This document shows, piece after piece, positions 55,611-64,000 of a DNA stretch of 64,000 nucleotides. The stretch spans positions 248,001 to 312,000 of the forward strand of contig NW_020194560.1 of assembly GCF_002865645.1 (NCBI RefSeq). The letters run 5' to 3'. The first letter of the stretch is position 1. Each line of letters starts with the position of its first letter. The position numbers and the translations under genes are program-made. Under the pieces are notes generated by a model. It saw nothing but the letters and a program-made list of their open reading frames with translations. It made no database searches and was not told where the DNA came from. Source of the DNA: Hyaloscypha bicolor E (lineage: Eukaryota; Ascomycota; Leotiomycetes; Helotiales; Hyaloscyphaceae).

Positions 55611-56984
55611 ATGAGGCCGTTATGTCTTCTCATCAGGCGTTCCAATCCTTCAATTCTGCGTCATGTTCAACGCCGGCAGCTGCTGACGCTCGCGATCGAG
55701 ACCTCCTGCGATGACACGAGCGTCGCTGTGCTTGAGAAGCACGAGAATAACTCCGCGACTCTGCACTTCCACTCGAAGATCACATCTGATAATCGAATAT
55801 ATGGAGGAGTACATCCCATAGCATCCCATGAGTCACACCAGAAGACCCTCGCGATCCTCGTCGGTCAAGCGCTGCGCAGCTTGCCGAATGAAAAGAAAGC
55901 ATCTGCACCTGTCACAAGTGTTCTGTTTCTCAATGGGAGGGATGGCATGGAAACCCGAAAGAAGCCGGACTTCGTTACGGTCACTCGAGGCCCGGGTATG
56001 CGGTCGAGCTTGAATACGGGGTTGGATACTGCGAAGGGACTGGCGGTTGCATGGCAGATCCCATTATTAGGGGTCAACCACATGCAAGCCCATGCTCTGA
56101 CGCCGCGCCTCGTCTCTGCTCTCGATGCTGCAATATCTAGAAGTTTTGATACGGCTGGGAACGATCCAGCTTTCCCTTTTCTCACATTGCTGGTTTCTGG
56201 CGGACATACAATGCTTGTCCATTCACGGTCTCTGTGCGACCACGAAATCTTAGCAGACACAACGGACATGGCAGTTGGTGATATGATAGATAAGACTGCA
56301 CGAGAAGTTCTACCACGGACATATCTTGAGTCTGCATCTGATGTCATGTATGGGAAATTGCTGGAATCATTCGCGTTTCCAAAGGAGAAACCACTTCACG
56401 AGTATGTCCCACCATCATCCTTCACAAGACAACGAGTCTGCCGGCTGCTAGACTACGAGTGGACAATAAACCCTCCATACTGCGCACCTGGACCAGAAGG
56501 GTCGATCAAGTATGCCGATGCATTTACATTCTCTGGAATTGGCAGCTCGGTGAAGAGCATTATGAGTCGACTCCCAGAAATGGACGACACAGGACGCCGC
56601 GAACTTGCACGGGAAACAATGGCTTTAGCATTCGAGCACTTGGCTTCCCGTGTACTTTTCGCTCTCCAACGGCCTGACATTCAAAGCATCCAGACACTGG
56701 TTGTATCCGGTGGTGTAGCAAGTAATCAGTTTCTGAAAACGATTCTGAGGGAGAACTTGAATGCCAAGGGCTGCAGGGAAATGCAATTGGTCTTCCCTCC
56801 ACCAAAGTTCTGCACGGATAACGCAGCCATGATTGCTTGGACCGGGATTGAGATGTACGAGGCACGGTGGCGGACATCCTTTGACGCGATAGCTATCAAG
56901 AAATGGTCAATTGATCCCAAGGCTGCGGATGGCGGTATCTTGGGCGTTGATGGCTGGGATTCGGCGGCTGTTGAGAATAAGTAA
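55611..56984 (+). CDS. QRI7: Mitochondrial tRNA t6A threonylcarbamoyltransferase (Qri7/OSGEPL1)
   Basis: 457 aa from Met at 55611; the open frame runs further upstream but the Arg-rich MRPLCLLIRRSNPSILRHVQRR looks like the mitochondrial presequence. LTLAIETSCDDTSVAVLE is the TsaD/Kae1 nucleotide loop, GVHPIASHESHQ and LGVNHMQAHAL carry metal-binding His, and FPFLTLLVSGGHTMLV and LVVSGGVASNQFLK are the ASKHA ATPase signatures. The enzyme transfers the threonylcarbamoyl group from the SUA5 product to A37 of mitochondrial tRNAs. Single exon, no lesion seen. Confidence 0.95.
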   Translation: MRPLCLLIRRSNPSILRHVQRRQLLTLAIETSCDDTSVAVLEKHENNSATLHFHSKITSDNRIYGGVHPIASHESHQKTLAILVGQALRSLPNEKKASAPVTSVLFLNGRDGMETRKKPDFVTVTRGPGMRSSLNTGLDTAKGLAVAWQIPLLGVNHMQAHALTPRLVSALDAAISRSFDTAGNDPAFPFLTLLVSGGHTMLVHSRSLCDHEILADTTDMAVGDMIDKTAREVLPRTYLESASDVMYGKLLESFAFPKEKPLHEYVPPSSFTRQRVCRLLDYEWTINPPYCAPGPEGSIKYADAFTFSGIGSSVKSIMSRLPEMDDTGRRELARETMALAFEHLASRVLFALQRPDIQSIQTLVVSGGVASNQFLKTILRENLNAKGCREMQLVFPPPKFCTDNAAMIAWTGIEMYEARWRTSFDAIAIKKWSIDPKAADGGILGVDGWDSAAVENK

Positions 56985-57474
56985 TAATGATACCACTCAA
57001 GCGCATTATTGGCCGGATTTCGAAATCTGCGGGCATGTGAAACCGCCTATGCTCAGCACTAGCAATGATCTGACCCTGTACGAGAATACAACTTTACTAT
57101 TCAGGTAACCTTGTAGCTGATACTCAGCTTACTTACAACATGACATAATACGTAATTTCCTTTTGCTCATCGCGGGGCGGAGGAAACTGCGTGTTTCCAT
57201 GTACTCTTATGTTCACACGTTACTCCTTCATCCTCTTGATGTTTTGTTTTGACTTACAACTCCCTGAATTTGTTATTCAACTGGCCATCTTGCAATCATA
57301 CTTTTCACTTTCTATACCGCCAATCACAGCCTCAGACAATCAAAAGCATTTTCAATCACCTTTTCCGCCAACAGTGGCTCCTAACTCATCTCTCCCTTGG
57401 TTCATATCTTCCCCAAACCTCCATCAATTCCTCAATCAGTCACTACTTGTAACCTCAGATCTCCCCCGACACAA
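56985..57474. other. Intergenic
   Basis: Between QRI7 and the F-box-like gene; T/C-rich before the latter. A plus-strand open frame here (57,191 on) overlaps the real gene in another frame and is not supported. Confidence 0.4.
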
Positions 57475-58281
57475 ATGTCTTCATCTACCACTGCCAACTC
57501 CGAAATCTCTCCCTTTCTCATCCTCCTTCCTCGGGAAACCCGTCTACAAATATACTCAGAGCTTCTCAGCTTCCATACCATCCCCCTCTACTTGGCCAAC
57601 ACCAGCGGCTCCCTCGCCATCCCCCGCGACCTTCTCGACCTGAACCTCCTCTCTCTACCTCTAACATGCCATCAAATGTACATCCCCTCCTCCCGAAACT
57701 ACCATATGCTTTTAGCCAGCTCACATGTTCACAGCTACAATGAAACTATCAAAATCTTATACTCCACCAACACCTACACCCTCAAGACCCCCACCGCCCT
57801 CCACTTATTCTCTCGTCTCTCCCAGCCAGCTTTCCTCCTTCGCAACTTGACCTTCACATTACCGCTCCCTCACCTCCTATACTTCTGCGACCTCCCTCAC
57901 GCTCTTGCCGCTTCTGCCACAGATGATTCAAAAGAGCCTTTGAAACGCCAGGACATCGCATGGATTGAAAACTGGGAGATTTTGAATGGTATGAAGGGAT
58001 TGAAGAAGTTGAGAGTGGAGCTCGATGTCCCAGTGTTCTGGAGACATAGCTGGAGGGCAAGAGAAGGTGAGATGTTAGCCTGGCTGAAAAAGTCGGGCTT
58101 AGCTGTTCAAGATTTCACACTTGCCGTGCTTTGGGATGAGCCGAAAGGGGAAGAGGGAGGGAGGGAGAGGTTTGGTGAGGGGAAGAGGTGGAAAGTGGAG
58201 AGAATAGAGAGGAAGGGCGAAGAAGGCAATATTTGGGAGAGGGACTGGGGGCACCTTGTTGATTTGGGGATGAGTGGGTGA
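57475..58281 (+). CDS. Small F-box/DUF7730-like protein
   Basis: 268 aa. SPFLILLPRETRLQIYSELLSF is the LPxExRxxIYxxLL opening of fungal F-box-like domains; LLSLPLTCHQMY...ETIKILYSTNTYTLKTPTALHLFSRL matches the usual continuation (LLLTCRQIY...ILYSTNTF). The C-terminal half is charged. These proteins are very common in ascomycetes and probably bind Skp1 or partners; role unknown. The frame opens at 57397 but Met at 57475 fits the domain start. Confidence 0.7.
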   Translation: MSSSTTANSEISPFLILLPRETRLQIYSELLSFHTIPLYLANTSGSLAIPRDLLDLNLLSLPLTCHQMYIPSSRNYHMLLASSHVHSYNETIKILYSTNTYTLKTPTALHLFSRLSQPAFLLRNLTFTLPLPHLLYFCDLPHALAASATDDSKEPLKRQDIAWIENWEILNGMKGLKKLRVELDVPVFWRHSWRAREGEMLAWLKKSGLAVQDFTLAVLWDEPKGEEGGRERFGEGKRWKVERIERKGEEGNIWERDWGHLVDLGMSG

Positions 58282-58851
58282 TTTTTATCCCGAAGATGAG
58301 GAGAGGAGCTGATGCGGGCCAGGATCAGCAAATGTGGGGTCGTGGGATGGGTGTGAATATTTTCTTTGAGGGTGTAAGACGAGACCTGACCAACTTTGTT
58401 TCATGTCACTGTTCTGACCATCTGAGACGATTTTTATCCCAGTGCCTGGGATGTTTAGGATGAGGCTGATTCCCCTCGTGTTCTTTCCTATATCAGTTAA
58501 GACGCCCCATTTTGCTATGTATGGTTTACACCTCAAGCCAGCCGCTCATATCACGAATGGAAGGTCCGCAGTCACGAGAACCCGAACACAAACTCACGGA
58601 ATACGACCCTCGGAGGCCCTGACAAGCCCGCGAAGCGTAGTAAATTAACCTTGGCGGCTGCAATCCTTACTGATGGCGAGTGGCTTCGAAGCGACCGAGT
58701 CACACGCATGCACACATGGTCGAAGCCCAGCCTCATTTTCATCCTTGGTCGATGGTAGGGCAACCACAAGCACTTGCGACCTCCTGGTGGACTCTCTCTA
58801 TCGCTCTTCCAATCTCATCACTTCGGGCTATCGTCCCTCGCCTCCACTTTC
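58282..58851. other. Intergenic
   Basis: No gene seen between the F-box-like gene and the degraded start of the NACHT pseudogene. Confidence 0.4.
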
Positions 58852-61680
58852 ATAGATCCCGTCAGTGCTCTTGGATTTTGCCGCAGGCGTTGTCCAGCTC
58901 ATAGACTTCGGCACGCGCCTGTTGTCTGATAAAACAGCGAAAATCTATAGATTTGGAACGAGCCCTGGATACGTGGATCTAGAACTTGTTGCGGCAGCCT
59001 TGAGCAAGGTCACCGCAGCGCTTGATGTTGATGTCCACAAGGCCTCTATTGGTGGGAAGGAGCTTTCGGCAAACGAAAACGACGTCCAGCAACTTCGCCA
59101 TGAATGCCTCAACATAGCACAGCGATTTTCCGGTTCTCTTAGTTCTCTAAGTCGGCTCCTTTTTTGCGCAGATGGGTATGGTTAGTTCGTGAGTGATTTC
59201 TGATCTGTTTTGATGGATCGGGGAGAAGGAGAGGTGGAGATGGGAACGGAACTGAGACTGATTCCAATAGGAGAGTGAGGGATCAGGAAGCTAAGTCGAG
59301 GAATAGGGAGGAGAGAGAGGGCCAAAGGCAGCCTCCTGCATGGCAGTAGCCGGAATAAGAAGTGGGAAAAGCTTTCGCCAGGCCCTTCAAACTCTCTGGA
59401 CCGAGGATGACATTGAATCACTGCGCAAGCGATTAGATGGATATCGACAACATCTAATTGTCAACATATTAGTCCTTTTAAGTTGGTATATTGTTTTTGG
59501 CGTCGCGTACACTGTTTCTAATCAATTACTAGAATCCAAGATGACGCAGCCACGAGCCAACAAGCCCAAATTGTGGAGAAACTTGACAGAATCGATCGCA
59601 CAATCGATCGCAGTATTCGCGTGTTAGGCTCAGACTTCCTTCAAGGAATAGAAGAAAGTTTTCGATGGGAAGCAGATATATCGAAAGCTATAAGTGACGA
59701 TTCATCGTATCGGCATTAAAGGAGAGCCGTGATGCATGACGCTCAGTGTCCATGGCCATCGAAGATTCTAACCGACTCCGCTTCGTGTCCTTAAAATTCC
59801 TTCAAAACATTTGGTTTCCTGAAATTGAAGTCAGACGGGAAGGAATTGCGAATACCTACACAAAAACTTTGGAATGCATATACCGAGATCCAGTTCCTGC
59901 AAGCAACCCGTGGGCAAATTTTGCCGAGTGGCTGGAAGGCCGTTCCGAATCCAGTCTGTACTGGATCACTGGCAATTTGGCAAAGCTGGAACGGGCAAAT
60001 CTACTCTAATGAAGTTCCTGTACAATAACCCTTTCACTGAGTGTTCACTTCAAAGATGAGAACCATACCACCTCCCTATTGTTGCTTCAGCGTTCTTCTT
60101 TTGGAACTCTAGTTCTGAGATACAAATGTCGCGAATAGGCCTTTTACGCACTCTTCTTTACGAAGCTCTCAGTAAACGTCAAGACCTCATTCATATCGTG
60201 GCCCCAAAGAGATGGGATGCATGCCGCCTGTTTGGAAACGATCCATATCCATGGTCACAGACCTCCTGTTAGAGGCTTTGGCGACCCCTGTACGGGAAGG
60301 CGGCAAGACTGCACAGCTCTGCTTTTTCATTGATGGACTCGATGAATTTGAGGGAAGCTTCGAAGACTGCCAAAATCTGATCGACTCGTTAATGCCCGAC
60401 AGTGAAAATTTGTATTTCCAGTCGCCCTTGGCCTATCTTCCAGGATTCATTCGAGAAAAAAACCCCCCCAGCCTGCTTCTGCAATGCTTTACCTATGCCG
60501 ATATGTACCTCTATGTCAAGACCAAACTGGAGCAGAATGTTGGTTTCGCTGAACTTTCTCACAGAGACTTGACATTCTGCTCAGACTTAGTGGGTGGCAT
60601 TGTACAAAAGTCTGCTGGTATGTGGCTGTGGGTATACTTTGTCATGAGATCATTACTTGAGGCCTTTACATATGGTGTCAGGACATCACATCTCCGCGAG
60701 ATTTTGGATAGTCTTCCAGCAGAGCTTGCAGATCTCTTCCAGAAGATGTTGTCCAGACTAAAACCTAAGTATCTGGAACAGGTATCGCAGATATTTCAGA
60801 TATTCCGTGTCGCGCCTGCTCCACCCTCTCTCCACCTATTATCAATTGTGGATGAGGAAGATGATCCAAATATCGCCTTACAGCTCGAGTGCAAACCTCT
60901 GGATCCCCTAGAAGAGCAGACTTGACTAGGGTCAATAGACTGTCCCTAAACAAACTCCAAAGGGCTGCTGGAAATTAAGGACAGAGGCATACACCCCAAC
61001 GACACGTTAGATTTACTCGATTTCAGCCTCCAAAATCCGCCACCACCAACAACTGTGGCTGATCTCCGCGATCCTAAGGTCATGTATTTGCACCGCACGG
61101 GAAAGAACTACTTTCAGAAAGACCAAGTCTGGAAAGATCTGGTCTCCCTGACCATGCCCCCTTTCAACGCACACGCTTCTCTAAGCCGAGGCTACCTTAT
61201 GAGCCTCCAAACAACGGATGAGGACAAGTTGGGAATTCGCTTGCAGAAGCACCGGACAAATAATTCAAACCTCCTCACCAAGAATATCGAGAGTTATCTC
61301 CCAAATGTCAGTCGAGGAGAGTTTTGGGGCCTTGTCGTTTCTTGCCTGGGCTCTGCCGTGCGCGCCGAAGGTGCCGGCGCCCCGCCCGATGAAATGATTT
61401 CCTTGTTAGAGGAGTTTGGACCGAACAGGAGCCGGGCTTGTAGCAAGATCGGTTCGCCAGAAGACTATCAGTATGATGAAAATACAGCACGACAGCTATT
61501 GCACTCCGAAAGCACTGTTCCGGATTGGACAATGATGTAGCCCGGGCACAATTTGAAAAACTCATTCCTGCGCTTGGCCGTCGAATTTGGACTGCTGCAC
61601 TATTTTGAAGCCCAGCTGGAGCGAGGTGTTCCCGTAGAGACGGGTACAGGCTCCTTTAAGGACGCTACTGCATCTATTAT
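58852..61680 (+). pseudogene. Decayed NACHT NTPase (NLR-like)
   Basis: The N-terminus reads like fungal NACHT proteins but the start codon position holds ATA (58852-58854) and one extra T follows soon after, shifting into FAAGVVQLIDFGTRLLSD. LESLRKRLDGYRQHL-like and DSNRLRFVSLKFLQNIWFPEIEVRREGI follow, then the P-loop at about 59,965-60,015 (WITG...GTGKSTLMKFLY) is broken by an 8-bp insertion (ATTTGGCA). Walker B CFFIDGLDEFEG is open at 60,330, followed by FVMRSLLEAFTYG and the sensor region. At 60,922 a stop precedes the remainder, which reads YLHRTGKNYFQKDQVWKDL and NSFLRLAVEFGLLHYFEAQLERG until it is cut off by the A+T-rich block. No WD, ANK or TPR repeats remain. Confidence 0.85.
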
Positions 61681-64000
61681 TTTTTCCCCGCAAAATCAAA
61701 ATTACCATATTTTAAAAATATGAGATTATTAATAATCTAAGTAATTCCTATAGTAGAATATAATTAAAATACTTGTTCGGCCGGGCTCACCTGGTTCTCG
61801 CTTAGCACGCTTACCAGGTAAGGGAGGGCAATACGTAAAAACTAGTAATACGCAAATTTTTCGCTATATATATAGAACTATAGAGTTTTAGCCTACCACA
61901 ACTCCTATTTTCCCCATAAATCGTAATTAGTAGCCTTTATTATCCAATTAATTATATCCCAGTAATTAGCTTTAAACCTTTATATTATTTTTTTATACTT
62001 ATATCTCTAAGAATTATTTAGCCTAATATGCCTTATATTAATTACCCGAGCTTTATTCTTATTATTTGCCTTAATATTCTTTCTTTCTTACTTTATAGTA
62101 ATCCTCCCATATTTCTAAGTAATCTCACTAGTTTCTTCTTTTTTATAAGGCCTAGATCTAATATCTTTTATTTAGTAAAAGTATTAAATAAAATTAATTT
62201 CTTTAATATTGCCTTTATTTTCTCTTATATATATAAAATTAAAGAAATAATAAGTATACTATTTCTTAATTATATTATATAATTTTTAATATAATTAATA
62301 TCTTATTTTTATATATATCTTATTAATAATATAGGCCAATTTGCCTAGTTTTTATAAGTAGAAATACGAGATAATAAAATAATAAAATCAGGACAAAAAG
62401 AAAGTAAAATTAATAAAAAATATTATAGAAAAGGAATTAAAGTTTATAAATATTTTAAAAGTTTTTTATATTTCTTTATTTTTTATAGAACTTTAAATAA
62501 ATTAAGAGATATTAATCTGGTTTTCTTAAAAAAAGAAATTATAATATATTAGTTCTTAAATTTTTTATTTTGAAATCTCTAGAAAATTATAAAGAAATTT
62601 ATCTTATTAAACTTTTTTATATTATTAAAAATCTCTTAATATAGCTTCTTTTAAAACTAGTATTTTAAAGATTAAAAAATAATAATATTAAATAATTAAA
62701 AAAAATGAATTATATATATAAATAATTTATAAAATCAAATATAATTCTTTTAATAAAGATATGAAAATTTATTAAATAAATAAAAATTATATTTATTAAA
62801 AAATCAAGATTTTATAAGTATTTATTTATAAAGAAAACTAATATTTAATAAAGTATTTAAAATATTATAAATTTAGGTAATTATTAGTAATATAGCTATA
62901 GTTATTAATAGTTATTATATAAAAGTAACTAGAAGTAATAAGATATAAATAATAGGTAATAATTATATAATCTTATATTATATAAGTAATTCAACTAGTA
63001 ACTAGTATAAGAGAGAAATTATAATAAGATAAAAACCTATATAAAGTATACCAGAGTATAAAACGTGACTTAATAATAAAATAATAAGATTAAAAGCATA
63101 AATAGTAAAGTATAAATAGTATATAGTATATAAAAGCTTAATTAATTAAATATTAAGGAGGAATTATTCTCTAGAACTATAAAAAAACTAGCTTTCTTAT
63201 ATAATTCCTATAAGTTATATATAAAAGGCTATAGCCTTTACTATATAACTAAAACTACTAAAACCGCCAAAATAATATAATATTTTTGGAGAATATAGCT
63301 TGCTATACTATACTAGTCTCTATTAGGCTTAGTAGATTTAGGGATTATATATTAATACTATAATACTATAATTCTTACTTTTATATAATAATAACTTTAC
63401 TAATTTAATATACTAATATTTTATATATATTATATAATAGTATTATATATTACTAGTAAACTAATACTAATTAGTTAGTATTTATAAATTAGAGAAAACC
63501 CTAGCTAATTAAAAAAGTATTTAATATCCTAAAACAAATAGTTTATTTCTAGTTAAAAAAGAAATTTATTATTAATTTCAGAAAAGTATTTAATAACCTA
63601 AAAAGAAAATACTAGCTTTTATTAATTAATAAATAATTCGCTATTTAACTATTTATTTATGTATTTAACCTTTATTATTCTTTAAAATTAACTTCTTTTA
63701 GTTCCAAGATTACTTTTTTAAAAACTATCTTTTTTATTTATATAATACCCGAATTTATAGAATTCTTTTTTTAGAATATATATACTTATATATCCTTAAA
63801 GCTCTTTAATTATAATTTCGATTTTGCTATTAAGTTAAGCTCCTCGAGCTTTTGATTCTTCCGAAATTATAATATTTTACTTCTTAAATTTCTTATTATA
63901 AATAAAATATTTATTTTAATATTCTATTCTTAATATTCTTATTATTAAACTCTTTTTATAAATCTATTATAAACTATCTTATTTTTAAATACTTCTTGCT
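61681..64000. repeat. A+T-rich RIP-like block to the window end
   Basis: From about 61,690 the sequence is overwhelmingly A and T with frequent TA steps and no frame longer than 84 codons. A short less-degraded stretch with GCTCACCTGG lies near 61,785-61,830. It truncates the NACHT pseudogene and continues past the window. I could not identify the original repeat. Confidence 0.75.

Noticed and set aside
57191..57643. 150-codon ORF overlapping the F-box-like gene
   Set aside because: Different frame from the recognisable domain; Pro/Ser/Leu-rich shadow of a C/T-rich region.
1..64000. CRISPR arrays, tRNA or rRNA genes
   Set aside because: No regularly spaced repeats and no tRNA box A/box B combination or rRNA core was seen by eye; a tRNA scan would be decisive.

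Overview
The window looks like nuclear DNA of a filamentous ascomycete (Pezizomycotina). Genes carry short introns of about 45-90 nt with GT...AG ends and CTAAC/CTGAC-type branch sites. The content includes fungal-only families: Zn2Cys6 regulator, fungal-rhodopsin/PTH11-like membrane protein, HET domain, NACHT-ankyrin NLR-like proteins and tyrosinases. Strongly A+T-rich, stop-riddled repeat blocks look like products of repeat-induced point mutation (RIP). A Leotiomycete-like source is my guess from the gene families; the sequence alone does not prove it.

Layout. 0.6-8.4 kb: a type II membrane glycosyltransferase-like gene, a low-complexity membrane-anchored protein, a hAT-like MITE, then two neighbouring minus-strand genes whose exons I could join in frame (a 601-aa protein with a CorA-like C-terminal double membrane span and a 155-aa Cys-rich zinc-ribbon protein). 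9.5-14.5 kb: a repeat nest with a 1.3-kb inverted-repeat element, a 147-bp MITE inserted in it with a target duplication, LTR-like sequence, and a RIP-degraded pogo-type transposase. 14.8-19.6 kb: a decayed tyrosinase and a decayed HET gene. 20.5-25 kb: housekeeping genes (F-box protein, COPI zeta subunit, SUA5). 26.2-30.3 kb: a patatin phospholipase ORF followed by a NACHT-ankyrin ORF, probably one NLR-type locus. 32.3-37.2 kb: a dead GH27 alpha-galactosidase, a small secreted protein and a dead zinc-type dehydrogenase. 37.9-45.4 kb: Zn2Cys6 factor, MFS transporter and GH125-like glycosidase side by side, perhaps a small nutrient-use cluster. 45.8-50.1 kb: a rhodopsin-like membrane protein and an intact seven-exon tyrosinase with a duplicated promoter segment. 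50.5-58.3 kb: a coiled-coil protein, a DUF3292-like membrane protein, mitochondrial QRI7 and a small F-box-like protein. 58.8-61.7 kb: a second NACHT gene, decayed and cut off by an A+T-rich block that runs to the end.

Two themes stand out. Three loci belong to the fungal self/non-self recognition and cell-death families (HET, patatin/NACHT-ankyrin, NACHT), and only the patatin/NACHT-ankyrin one is open. At least five genes (tyrosinase, HET, GH27, dehydrogenase, NACHT) are decaying, several through changes that could come from RIP-type C-to-T mutation, and most lie near repeat blocks. Exon joins were made by eye from splice motifs and reading frame; for nine genes the summed exon length is an exact multiple of three, which supports the models. 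I saw no tRNA, rRNA or CRISPR array.
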